Position numbers and translations under genes: made by a program. Below, in pieces: positions 37,105 to 47,151 of a DNA stretch of 64,000 nucleotides. The notes under the pieces are model-generated. The model had not been told where the DNA came from and did not search any database. It saw nothing but the letters and a program-made list of their open reading frames with translations. Position 1 is the first letter of the stretch, and every line of letters begins with the position of its first letter. This DNA comes from Nymphaea colorata (Eukaryota; Streptophyta; Magnoliopsida; Nymphaeales; Nymphaeaceae): the NCBI RefSeq assembly GCF_008831285.2, contig NC_045144.1, forward strand, positions 15,985,858 through 16,049,857, read 5' to 3'.

Positions 37105-37265
37105 GGCCGACATGCACCCCAACCCTAAAAAAAATTGCTTTAATTTTGAAAAGTTTTATGTCAATCCATGTAAAAAATTTTGAAAAAATAGTTTGGCGCT
37201 AGTAAAAATTTTGGAAAATATTTTTCAATCCGTCCAATATAGAATTCCCAGGTGCAACTCTGGTT
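37105..37265. mobile_element. Family C hAT-like repeat, degenerate
   Basis: Internal AAAAATTTTGAAAAAATAGT and AAAATTTTGGAAAATATTTT blocks with CAACCCTAAAA and GGTGCAACTCTGG at the sides. Reverse orientation likely. Confidence 0.4.
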
Positions 37266-37269
37266 GAAA

Positions 37270-38634
37270 GCTTTTACTGTTGCAAGGTAATGGCAGTAAT
37301 GATGATGCAGAGTAATGGCAGTAACCAATTAAGGATATGATCTGGTGGCAAAGTATTGGCAAGAAGAGTTAATTTCTTCTCTCATTTTTCTTTTCCTTTA
37401 GTTGTAAAACTGTATGAAAATATCATGGCATATATCATGTACTAAAATTAAAATGAGCAGAAAGTTTGATACAATGGGAAGTATTTGAGACAATTTCTCG
37501 GTCAAGCTAGGGGTGATTGAATCAATATGCGAACTGAACATAAGGTTCTAAGCAAAGTTGTTTGAACTGGCTGCAATGGATACTTAGAACTAAATTGGTG
37601 GCAAACCAATTCGATTCAGTGGCCAATTCGTCAGTGCAGCAGTAAGCCAACTTTTTATTTTAAAAAAAAAAAAGTTTTATTATTTTGGAAAATGTCTGGA
37701 GGAACAGGAAGAACTGAGTAATGGCAAAGTCTGCTAGAGTAAGAAAGAAGATGACCCATCCTGAAGATGAGGGACTCACAGTGACTATCAGTCTGTCTAG
37801 AGTAAGAAAGAAGATGAGGGACTCATCAACCATAAAGAATTTCAGGAAAGCCTCTCTAGACTCTAGTATATTTGGCAGATGTAGAAGAGAAGCACCAAAA
37901 GTCATCACTGCAAAGAACACTAACAGGAGCCATTGACCTATGAGAAATGGAAGGAAGGGAAGTTCCAGAAGTCGCCTGAATACTGGTTAACCAGGGCTAG
38001 AAAATTTCCATGGAGACAATAAACAGATAAGGAGAGATTGGGTATGCATGCCTACTGCCTTTGGAAGCCTGAATATACTCACTTGTAGCTCTACTATTCT
38101 AAACCGAAAGGCAGACAGTCGACACTTACGATATGAACAACAGAGAGCGATATAGAAACCTCCAGTCAAGTCTATCATACGCTATGGAAAAGGTGAACTT
38201 TCAGCCAACAGAAGGGAGTTAGATATGGTTGTCTTCTATTCTTCTACCTTTGAGGAAAGCACATTGCTCAAGGCAGATGATGTGGGACAATATTACTCTC
38301 ACACAGTAGGCAATGTTCTTGGAAATGGCTTTATAGCAGTTATATGACATTATAGGTTATCAGATCAGTGTACATAGCGGTGGGGTGATCTGCAGTTAGA
38401 TTGTTTGCAACATCTTCGTTTAGATTTGACAAAATCCTTGAACAGTTTATTTATCCTAGCAACCTCTGTCGTTCACCAGTTTGTATTGCAACTTAGGCCT
38501 CTGTTTTTTCATTTGGACTTCAAGCCATGGGATGGCTGTTCCTTTGTGGCAGAACCTTGTTCCTCTCTTATGGTGTTTGAACTGGAGCAGAGTGATGCCC
38601 TCCTTACTGTAGTTCAACCACACTAACTAGTTGG
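37270..38634. other. Intergenic flank of the Copia element
   Basis: No gene recognised. CTAGAGTAAGAAAGAAGATG occurs twice, 66 bp apart, at about 37734 and 37800 inside a short open frame (37721-37936) of unknown nature. Confidence 0.4.
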
Positions 38635-38927
38635 TGTTAAGAAAGATTTTCCTTATCTCATCTCCTCCTTATTCGCTGCTTATCTCCTTATCTTAAGGAT
38701 AAGCATTTGATTTGGATGAACTTGCGTGAAGCTGCAGCATTGGATGAACTTGAAAGTTGTGGGATAAAATGAGCCAAATGTTGTTGAAATCTTGTACAAA
38801 CTTTTGTATATAAGTGTGAAGGATCAATGAAAAGTATCAAGCTATTTTCTCTCTGCGCTCAACTCGTTTCTTTCTCTCCTCGATCTCGACCAGCGCTCGT
38901 GTCGTCTCTTTCACAAGTGGTTTTTCA
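38635..38927 (+). repeat. Copia 5' LTR
   Basis: 293 bp, TG to CA. Compared with the 3' LTR it lacks a short insertion containing CTCTATTTCCTATC and differs at scattered bases. Confidence 0.9.
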
Positions 38928-38929
38928 CA

Positions 38930-39590
38930 TCCTGTTCTCAGCTTACAGGTTCAGCTCAATAGCAGGTTCTCTCAACCCTTCACCAGTAGCAAACTCAAGC
39001 AGTCATATTTGCTTGTGTTCAGACCTCAAGAGGAACCCAACATGAATGAGTATTGGGGATTCAATCGCCGGATTGGCGCCGGCAATCGCAGGGTTCCTTC
39101 ATGGCTCTGCTTCTTAACTCTATTTCCTGCTCCTTCTTCGTCAACAGACTCACGAACAGATTTCTCAGAAAAACCCAACCTTTGGCACAATTGGGGAAGC
39201 AGAAGAGAAATCGGTCGCCAGCTATCGCAGACGGCTTCCTGAGTTGCAGGCGATAAGAAAATCGTTGGGCGATCTCTGGTCTCCTCTGTTCGCCCTGCTT
39301 CTCTATTTCAAGAATCAGAAGGGAGGAGGAAAGGTCTTGTCTGACAAAGCGAAGATCGTAGGGAATTCGAGCGGAAGCAGCACGCAGCAGACGAGAGGCT
39401 GGACATTTATCGTCTCTTGTTGGAACACCTCACTGACAAGGGGGAAGTCCTAGGAAGTGCGAGGAGCAGCGGCGAAAGCGACGGCCCTAATCAGGTGACG
39501 GCCGGCGTCGCCTATGTCAGCTGGCGTTATCGACAGCAGGCTTAATCGGGCAGCAGATAAAAAGAGGGTGTTGCAGGCAGCCCTGCAGAG
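38930..39590 (+). other. GC-richer insert in place of Copia gag/protease
   Basis: About 660 bp between the 5' LTR and the first Copia coding remnant have higher GC content and no gag, zinc-knuckle or protease motif. No primer-binding site of the usual initiator-Met type (TGGTATCAGAGC) follows the LTR. Short frames such as 39009-39242 have no recognised family. It may be transduced host sequence or a strongly diverged leader. Confidence 0.4.
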
Positions 39591-39594
39591 ATGG

Positions 39595-40440
39595 CCCTCA
39601 AAAACAAGAAATTTGTTGTGATGCTTGTCATCGTGCAAAACCCGATTGAAGTTTGATTTAAAGTTTGATTTAAGTAGTATTGAAACATCAAAACTTTTGA
39701 ATTAATAGGCTGTGATATTTGGAAGCCGTATACTCAGCCCACTTTTACTGGAGCATATTATTTTTTAAGTATAGTTTATGACTATACAAGATCCACATGG
39801 GTTTTTCTAATGAGACATAAGCACTAAACATTTCATGTCATGAATTTTTTTTTGCCACGATTAAAAATCAGTTTCTAGTCTGTATTAATAATGTGTGCTC
39901 AGTTAATGGGTTTGAATTTTTTTCATATGAGATAAAATCTTTCTTTCAAATACAAGGTACTTTACAACAACACAGTTGTGTCGCTACTCCACAACAGAAT
40001 GGAGTAATAGAGCGAAAGCATGACATTTTTTAGAAATTGCTAAAGCATTGCGTTTTGACACGAATTTACCAAAACGCTTTTGGGGAGAGTGTGTTTTAAT
40101 AGCGGCTTACTTAATCAACCACATCCCAACTCCAGTTTTGAAAGGAAAGTAACCATTTGAAAAATTGTTTAACAAGAAACTAAACTTCAAACATTTGCAT
40201 AGTTTTGGATCACTTTGTTATGCTACAAACAATGACCACAATAGAGATAAATTTGATTTTAGAGCTCATAAATACATATTTCTAGGTTACCCTCAAAGAC
40301 AAAAAGCATACAAAGTATATGGTCTAGAAAGTAAATAGCTTTTTACTAGTCTGAGACGTTATTTTCTATAAAAATATTTTGACCTTCCAGCAAATAAGAG
40401 AGAACGAAAGTTTGCCCGTTTTGCCTTTGCCAATGACCAA
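39595..40440 (+). pseudogene. Copia integrase remnant
   Basis: Begins with the zinc-finger end CDACHRAKPD near 39615, then the integrase core: GAYYFLSIVYDYTRSTWVFL near 39750, HSCVATPQQNGVIERKH near 39975-40020, and LRF-TNLP--FWGECVLIAAYL after it, then HSFGSLCYATN and KYIFLGYP. Several stops and frame changes interrupt it. It is dead as an enzyme. Confidence 0.88.
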
Positions 40441-40682
40441 AGTTGACAAAGTTAGTCCCTTGGATAAAAGTTATTCATGATAACAGGCAGCCCAAATGCA
40501 CTTATACCTGAACCAAATCATAACCCATCAAATATGTCCACTGATCATGAAAATAACCCATTACCTGAGTCATCAAGCGAGGTTGTTCAACCACCTCAAT
40601 CCAGTGCATCAAGCTCCATTGCTGAACTTGAGACCACCGAATCTTAAAAAGATCCACTCATCCAAAACGACAAGTTACTTGG

Positions 40683-41560
40683 ATGCAGGATTTCTATTGC
40701 TCTCTTATTTCGGCTCCCTCGATCAATGGTACCTCGACATCCAGTGAAATGAAAGACACAAGATATCCTCTTTCTAACTTTATTTCACTTTCTCGTTTCT
40801 CTCCTCAATACTCTCGTTTCTTGGCAGCCATAGTATCCACATCAGAACCAAAAACCTTTGAAGAGGCAGTTGGACATAGGGAGTGGCGAGAGGCAATGAA
40901 CTCAAAAATTAGTGCACTAAAGGAAAACAACACTTGGATGATGACCATTTGCCAGAAGGGGTTAAGCCCATCGGTTGTAAGTGGGTTTACAAAATCAAGT
41001 TCAGATCAGACAGTACTATTGAGCGATACAAGGCATGATTGGTTGCCAAAGGTTATTTCCAATAGGAAGAACTGGACTACAATGAGACATTTGCGCCAGT
41101 TGCAAAAATGGTAACTGTCCGAACTTTACTTTCAGTCGTTGCAGCAAATGATTGTTTACTATATCCAATGAATGTGAATAATGCATTTCTTCATGATGAT
41201 TTACTTGAAGAAGTCTATATGCAAGTTCCATCAGGATATGACCCTAAGGGGGAGAATCTAGTATGTAAAGTACATAAATATCTCTATGGTCTCAAATAGT
41301 TTCCTCGAAATTGGTTTCACAAATTGTCGTTGGCACTGGTGGAATTTGGATTCAGTCAATCAAAGGTCGATCACACATTGTTCACTTACAAACAAGGTCA
41401 ATTTTTTGTTGCTTTCTTGTTTATGTGGACGACCTTATTATTACGGGAAAACCAAAGAACAGATTGACAAATTTAAGCAATTTTTATATCAGAAATTTTG
41501 TATGAAAGATCTTGGTACTCTTAAATATTTTTTGGGTCTAGAAATTGCCCGTTCAAGCAC
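40683..41560 (+). pseudogene. Copia reverse transcriptase remnant
   Basis: Reads EAVGHREWREAMNSKISALK, then in another frame GCKWVYKIKF and, after stops, YNETFAPVAKMVTVRTLLSV. NAFLHDDLLEEVYMQVPSGY and KVHKYLYGLK follow, with FMKDLGTLKYFLGLEIARS-type text at the end. The catalytic YVDD region reads CFLVYVDDLIITG in one frame near 41417-41450 but is out of frame with its neighbours. At least five disruptions are visible. Confidence 0.9.
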
Positions 41561-41579
41561 ATAAATTTATGTTTCACAA

Positions 41580-42381
41580 CAAAAGTATGTTCTCGACATT
41601 ATAAGCGAAACATGTATGTTGGGTGCCATGCTAGTGGAATTTTCAATGGAATAAGAGCACAGACTCGACTCCACACAAAGTCAGTTGCTAAGATATCCGA
41701 CTACGTATAGAAGGCTGGTACAATGGCTAATTTATTTAAGTATAACAATTCCTGATATTCAATTTGCAGTTCACTTGTTAAGTCACTTCATGCAAACACC
41801 ACATGAGATACATCTTCAAGCTGCATTAAGAATGGTCAATTATATCAAGTTGAGCAGGACAAGGCATTCTCCTTAGTAAACAAACCAATCTTCAAATGAG
41901 TGTATTCTGTGACTCTGATTGGGTGGCATGTCATGAAACGCGAAGATCAGTAACTGGTTATTGTGTTCTCTTTGGTGATTCTCTAATTTCATGGAAGACA
42001 AAAAAACAGCTCATAGTATATCGCTCCTATGCAGAAGCAGAATACAGGGCAATGGCAAATGCAGTATGTGAAGTGACTTGGTTAAAATTCATGTTGACGG
42101 ATCTAGGCATGAGACATTCACAACCAGAAAATCTATATTGCAACAATCAGGCTGCCATGAATATTGCAGCCAATCTAGTTTTTCACGAACATACCAAGCA
42201 TATACATTTAGACTATCATGTGGTGCGAGAAAAAATAAATCAAGGTCTAGTGAGAACCAGTTACATTAAGAGCGAAGATCAGCTGACAGACTTATTCACT
42301 AAGGCCTTAGGCAAGGAATCATTTAATCATCTTCTATCCAAACTGAGTGTAAGAAATCTCTACGCTCAGGGGGAGTGTTAA
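41580..42381 (+). pseudogene. Copia RNase H, C-terminal frame still open
   Basis: The last 161 codons (41896-42381) are uninterrupted: FCDSDWVACHETRRSVTGYC, LISWKTKKQ, SYAEAEYRAMANAVCEVTWL, LYCNNQAAMNIAANLVFHEH, TKHIHLDYHVVREK and DQLTDLFTKALG. These hold the Asp-Glu-Asp catalytic layout of Copia RNase H. The upstream part (41580-41876) is broken by stops. The frame overlaps the start of the 3' LTR. Confidence 0.9.
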
Positions 42382-42686
42382 AAAAGATTTTCCTTATCTC
42401 ATCTCCTCCTTATTCACTGCTTATCTCCTTATCTTAATGATAAGCATTTGATTTGGATGAACTCACGTGAAGCTGCAGCATTGGATGAACTCGAAAGTTG
42501 TGGATAAGATGAGCCAAATGTTGTTGAAATATTGTACAAATTTTTGTACATAAGTGTGAAGGATCAATCAAAAGTATCAAGCTATTTTCTTTCTCTCTAT
42601 TTCCTATCTCTTTGCGCTCAACTCGTTTATTTCTCTCCTCGATCTCGACCAGCGCTCGTGTCGCCTCTTTCACAAGTGGTTTTTCA
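42376..42686 (+). repeat. Copia 3' LTR
   Basis: 311 bp, TG to CA, directly after the polypurine tract. Confidence 0.9.
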
Positions 42687-42692
42687 TTGTTT

Positions 42693-42859
42693 GAAGTTCA
42701 GAAGCACTTCCACAAAAAGACGAGCACAACAACCCGCTCGCTGTAGCTAATCACATGTAAGTGAATAGGGAAGAAGCAAGATTGGTGAAGCTAATCGCAT
42801 GTGATTAGCTATAGAGAACGGGCTATGTTTGTCTTTCTGTGGAATTGCCTCTGAACTTC
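42693..42859. mobile_element. Palindromic foldback miniature element
   Basis: GAAGTTCAGAAGCACTTCCA at the left pairs with TGGAATTGCCTCTGAACTTC at the right, and TAGCTAATCACATG pairs with CATGTGATTAGCTA near the centre. Nearly the whole 167 bp is an imperfect hairpin, starting only 6 bp after the Copia 3' LTR. Confidence 0.75.
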
Positions 42860-43072
42860 TAACCAGTTAGTGAGGTTGAACTTGATGGAGTTCTATGGTT
42901 TCACCCAGGATAACAATGCACCATTAACTTGGAACTTTGAACCAGCAACAAGCAACACAACAAAGCAGCAGGAAAGGGGAGGGAGAGAAAACCAGAAACC
43001 AAAATGGGGAGTTTGATAATTTTTCGGGTTTGCTTCAAGGGGCCCTCATCCATTCCAATCATACAGAGATGA

Positions 43073-43148
43073 TGCTGGGCTTATAAAATAGCTTCCTTGG
43101 ATTCCCTGTATGCTGGGCTTATAAAATAGCTTCCTTGGATTCCCTGTA
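43073..43148. repeat. 38-bp perfect tandem duplication
   Basis: TGCTGGGCTTATAAAATAGC and the rest of the unit occur twice, at 43073 and 43111, without mismatch. Confidence 0.95.
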
Positions 43149-43359
43149 TGCCCGGGTGGGTAGTTACAATGCAAGGGGGTTACAACCTTTCCAGTTTAGA
43201 TAACTATTAAAAAAGGTTCTAACTAGGCCTGGGCGTCGGGCCGGGCCGCCGACGGGCCAGCCCGGCCCGGCCCGAATGGGCTCGGCAGTGGTCCTGGGCC
43301 GGGCCTGGGCCTGATAGGGCGGCCCGGCGCGGCCCGACAGTCCCTTCCTCGGGCTGTCC

Positions 43360-43685
43360 ATCCCCTCCCTCTCGGCTCCCCCTCTCTGCTCCCCCTCTCC
43401 CTCAATCCCTCTCTGGTTCCCTCTCCACCTCCATCTCCCTCTCTCCCTCTCCCTCGCTGACCCTTCTTCGCGGCCCGTTCTCAGTCCCTCTCTGCTCCCG
43501 GCTCCCCCTCTGGTTCCCTCTCTGCACCCGATTCCCCCTCACTGGTTCCCCCTTTCCCTCTGATTCCCCCTCTCCCTCTCTGGTTCCCTCTTTCCCTCTC
43601 TGCTCCCGATTCCCCCTCTCCCTCTCTGGTTCCCCCTTTACCTCTCTGCTCCCCCTTTCCCTCTACCTCTCCCTCTCTTCGTTCA
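43360..43685. repeat. Homopyrimidine tract
   Basis: About 325 bp almost entirely C and T on the + strand, built from CCCTCTC, CTGGTTCCCTC and GATTCCCCCTC units. Peptides read through it on the minus strand (Gly, Glu, Arg) are artefacts. Confidence 0.85.
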
Positions 43686-44050
43686 CCACCGGCGGGTAGA
43701 TCCGGACGGAAGCAGATGGCACAGGAGGCCCCTCTGCCTCCAGCGGAGCTCGCGGCAGGGATCTTCGACATCTCGGACAGGGAGTTGCTCAGAAAGGTGT
43801 CGATCTCGCCAGGCCAGGCGACGCCGCCGCTCGCCGGGCACGGAGATTTGAATGGGCTATCGAACCAAGCATCGACGATCCCCTGGGCCAGCTCCGGCGA
43901 AGTGAACATTCCGCTGAGGGCAAACACGTATGGAGACGCCGACGCCGGTGCCACAAGCGAGGATGCCACGGGTCTCTGTGCCGTCGTTGCCGGAGGAGTG
44001 GGCGAGGCTGACGCGGTGGAATCGCCGAAGAAGGAGGCGGGCGGGGCCTG
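43686..44050 (-). pseudogene. Captured gene-like fragment in the hAT element, unidentified
   Basis: A GC-rich stretch, open on both strands. The minus frame holds ASPYVFALSGMFTSPELAQG followed by IVDAWFDSPFKSP, and looks more protein-like than the plus frame, which starts MAQEAPLPPAELAAG. I recognise neither. Its composition is that of plant coding DNA. It may be an exon captured from a host gene or just GC-rich DNA. Confidence 0.3.
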
Positions 44051-44172
44051 ACTTTTGGTGGCCAGGCCCGATACCCGGCCCGGCCCGACAAGATTATCGG
44101 GCCGGGCCCGGGCTTCAGGCCCTACCGGCCGATCCGGGCCGGCCCGGCCCGATGCCCACCCCTAGTTCTAAC

Positions 44173-45090
44173 TAATTACCATAACGCATGAGCGGGCCCT
44201 CTCATACGCTATAGTATTTTAGGATAGACACATGGCCACAACCCAACAGAACTACACTGAGAAGAGGGCATCACTTTGCCGCAGTCCATACACCATAAAG
44301 GTAGAGTAAGGTTCTACCGCAAATGCATATCAAATTCATCAACAGCCTTCACAATATGTCATCTGCATGTGAAAATATGATATGAAGTCCAGTCAAAACG
44401 AGAGAAGGCTATGTTTTTCATAGATTCTTCAATAACTCAAATGCATACTTTTGAATCTACACTCTGACCCTTTCAATTCCATGAAACAGGCAGCCCACGA
44501 TGGACCAATGAAAGAGTTCTTTCATGGCTTCAAATGAGGACTATGGTATGACTATTCAGGCATGATTCCTGAGTAAATAATCTCCTAGATTTTTCACCCA
44601 CCTTCATCCTGGAGCAGGTGTCCTTTAACTACATGCATATGCAGAGATAACTATATGCATATGCAGGGAGTTCAGTTGTTGCATTCGCTATTGATGATGA
44701 ACTTGACTTCAAATTCCATGTGCATCATTATATTTTGTTTGTCTTTGAACGACATAATGTTCCTTTATGAATATTCTTGATAACAATTAAGCGAGTCATG
44801 TTTTTGCAGTTTGTGTTCCATGATCAGACATGCCATTACAGATATTAACTGCTCTCTGTATGAAGTCATCCATTGGCAACTTGCTCATTGAAAAGTCTTG
44901 ACACCTTTAAGCTTACATCAAGGGCCAATGTGCTAGCTTGGAACATGGAAATGTCAACATCCTTCAACTTGAATGCCTTAAGCCAACTCACCAAGCTAGA
45001 TTCGGGGAGCTGCTGTGGTCCATCCTCAAGATTTTATGCATAAGTTATCTCCTAAACTGTAATTATGGTGGGTCACATTCAAGCTCTAAT
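44173..45090. other. Intergenic, no gene recognised
   Basis: No reading frame or element end could be supported. TATGCATATGCAG occurs twice near 44634-44665. Confidence 0.5.
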
Positions 45091-45110
45091 ACAGTGGCAG
45101 AGCCACATAT

Positions 45111-45158
45111 AAGCTGGTGTGGGCTGTTTTGCCAGTGGCGAAGCCACATGGGTGACTA

Positions 45159-45205
<47 letters not shown>

Positions 45206-45289
45206 CCACCAGGTATGAATATTTTTGAACGAGTGTCTCTCCAGCCAATTTTTTCTGGCTCCGCCACTAGTAGTTGCCCACACCAGCTT
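45111..45289. mobile_element. Foldback element with an (AT)n core
   Basis: AAGCTGGTGTGGGC (45111) pairs perfectly with GCCCACACCAGCTT (45276-45289). Inside, CAGTGGCGAAGCCA pairs with TGGCTCCGCCACTA. An (AT)n run at 45160-45202 forms the core. A further CAGTGGCAGAGCCAC lies just outside at 45092, suggesting nested insertion. Confidence 0.7.
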
Positions 45290-46280
45290 CTCAATTTTCT
45301 TTTATTTTTACATTAAGATAATTTAATATTTACTTTGTTATACATGTAAGTGCCCTTTAAAGTATGAAAACTTGTGAATTAGTGCCCTTCCAAAAAAAAT
45401 TTCTGGATCCGTGATTGCTCTAACATGCATTGTATTTTTCATAGTTACCTAGGGGAGACACAATTTTTGGTAGTGTGAAGAAAAGAGTATTCAGGGGCCT
45501 GAAAAGGTTGGAGGTGGGGTTCATCCTCATCTGATCTAAACATTAAAGGCACATCGGCCCATAAAATAATGGTGGACCTTGTGATGTGACCGGCAATGTG
45601 AACAACAATAGTGGCAAGACGGAGGAGGTGACTTGTATTGTTGAAGCATGAACAAGGATTGGGGAAGCTTTGTGATAAATGAACCCATAAAGTATTGCAG
45701 GAATCTGTTCCAATCTTTGAGCGAGGTAGAATCTTGTTTGTGTTGCTAAACATTCAATTCAGTTCTCAGCGTGTTTTTGGACTTCAGTTATCCTCCCTAA
45801 TTTGTTTTCATGGCAACCAATCTGTACTGCTGTGACACTGGTGAATATCAATAGTCGTCCCGAAACCAATTTCTGGAAGTTCCACATCTCACGCCATGGT
45901 GAGACCATTGCTCCGGTAGATCTCTGCTGCTAAACTGTCTACTAACCCTAGTCCGCACTAAATCAGACACTTTTTTGTAATGTTTCATTCATTAACAGAT
46001 TTCACTTAATTTTTTCCACTGTTTTTTATTTTTTTTCATTTTTCTATTTTATAATTTTGATAATTTTAATAAAAAAATATGTTTCTAGTTAATCTGATTC
46101 AGTTCATTGATTCACTGAATAATTAGGCCATTTGATTCAAAAATAAATTTTGCAAACATTGGCACAATTTAAGTAATAACAAAAGCTCCTTTTTTTCCCC
46201 TTTTTCAGTTTCTACTTCATTGCAATTGTTTAGCTTTCCATTCAGTAATAAGTTAGTGTTCCAATAAGGCGCATTACAGG
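45290..46280. other. Intergenic, repeat-derived pieces only
   Basis: GTGGACCTTGTGATGTGAC near 45572 matches the dispersed repeat at 31900-32155. No gene recognised. Confidence 0.4.
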
Positions 46281-46284
46281 GTTA

Positions 46285-46430
46285 TAGCAAAAAATACAGG
46301 AAGTGATGCATGTGAAAGAAGCAGGGTATGTACAGAAGTGAAAAGCTTACATAACATAGCAAAAATTACAGGAAGTGATGCATGTGAAAGAGGCAGGGTA
46401 TGTAAAGAAGTGAAAAGCTTACATAACATT
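46285..46430. repeat. 72-bp tandem duplication
   Basis: TACAGGAAGTGATGCATGTG and the rest of the unit occur at 46295 and 46367 with few mismatches. Confidence 0.9.
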
Positions 46431-46469
46431 GATGATGAGATTAAAGGAAAAAATGTGAAGGGACGTTTG

Positions 46470-46560
46470 ACTTAGCTGGTTGGACAACTGTCTGGTACTT
46501 GGCCAATCCCTGGTTCAATTTCCCTGGGGCACCAATCTCTTGCATATGTCCAACAAGACA
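46470..46560 (+). mobile_element. tRNA-derived SINE-like head
   Basis: TTAGCTGGTTGG (46472-46483) fits a pol III A box and TGGTTCAATTTCCC (46511-46524) fits a B box at normal spacing. A cloverleaf is not complete, so a SINE or tRNA relic is likelier than a functional tRNA. It directly abuts the hAT element at 46587. Confidence 0.5.
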
Positions 46561-46586
46561 TAGGCGCAAGGGGCACGGGCATGTAG

Positions 46587-46922
46587 TAGGGGATGTATAA
46601 CAAGCGAGTCGAGCTTGAACTCGACTCAACTCACGTATCGCTTGGCTCAAGCTCGATTCGAACTTCATCAGATGAGCTCTAGCTCGACTCGCTTAACCTC
46701 TTGTCCCTTAAAGATATTTTATGCTTAAAAATTTCGCATTTTATTTACATAATTTTAAGTTTCTTAAATTACAAAAAAATGAGTTTTGAGTCTAGTTCAT
46801 CCAACTCGAAGTCAACTAGTTTTACAAACTTGAGTTATCAATTAAGCTTGAACTCCACTCGTTTAACTTATGAGTCGAGTTCGAGTCGAGCTCGAGTTGA
46901 CTTGACTCTTCCAACATTCTTA
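46587..46922. mobile_element. hAT-type miniature element with CGAGCT-rich ends
   Basis: Starts TAGGGGATGTATAACAAGCG and ends AACATTCTTA. The flanks GCATGTAG (46579-46586) and ACGTGTAG (46923-46930) agree at 6 of 8 bases. Subterminal GAGTCGAGCTCGAGTTGACT words resemble those in 25758-26321, so the two are probably related. Confidence 0.65.
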
Positions 46923-46967
46923 ACGTGTAGGAAGCTCATTTTATACTGCATGCTCGGTAAGTGACAA

Positions 46968-47151
46968 CAGGGATGGAGTTGGATTTTTCCATGAGGGAGC
47001 CGAATTATAGTTTCAAAATTTTGACAGAAGCTGAAATACAAATTTCGAAAAATTTTATATATTACAAATAATTTTTTTCTAAATTTATATGTATTTTCTT
47101 TTACAATTTTCTTTTTAAATGGGGCCGGTGCCCCCTTTGGCTTCAACCCTG
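46968..47151 (+). mobile_element. Family C hAT-type miniature element, best-preserved copy
   Basis: CAGGGATGGAGTTGG at the left pairs with TTGGCTTCAACCCTG at the right. The flanks AGTGACAA (46960-46967) and GGTGACAA (47152-47159) match at 7 of 8 bases. The interior has the family layout AATTATAGTTTCAAAATTTT, CAGAAGCTGAAATACAAATT and GGTGCCCCCTTTGG. Confidence 0.8.

Larger units (their letters stand above)
38635..42686 (+). mobile_element. Ty1/Copia LTR retrotransposon, decayed, 4.05 kb
   Basis: Two direct long terminal repeats (38635-38927 and 42376-42686) begin TGTTAA and end TTTTTCA. They enclose integrase, reverse transcriptase and RNase H in Copia order. The 3' LTR is preceded by a purine tract CAGGGGGAG, a usual Copia polypurine tract. 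The coding region is broken by several stops and frameshifts. There is no clean 5-bp target duplication: left flank GTTGG, right flank TTGTT. Gag and protease are missing and replaced by unrelated sequence. Confidence 0.93.
43224..44164. mobile_element. hAT-type non-autonomous element, GC-rich, with gene-like cargo
   Basis: Ends TAGGCCTGGGCGTCGGGCCG and, complemented, TAGGGGTGGGCATCGGGCCG form an inverted repeat. The flanks are an exact 8-bp duplication GTTCTAAC (43216-43223 and 44165-44172), diagnostic of hAT. The 941-bp interior has a C/T tract (43360-43685) and a GC-rich open segment (43690-44050). No transposase. The contrast with the AT-rich surroundings suggests captured host DNA. Confidence 0.9.

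Noticed and set aside
43716-44051. A plus-strand 111-codon frame in the hAT cargo
   Set aside because: Cannot be preferred over the overlapping minus-strand frame; both are consequences of GC-rich sequence and neither has a known domain.
46470-46560. A tRNA gene
   Set aside because: A- and B-box-like words are present but no complete cloverleaf with paired acceptor stem was found; SINE-like is the safer reading. The same holds for 23210-23340 and 31900-32155.
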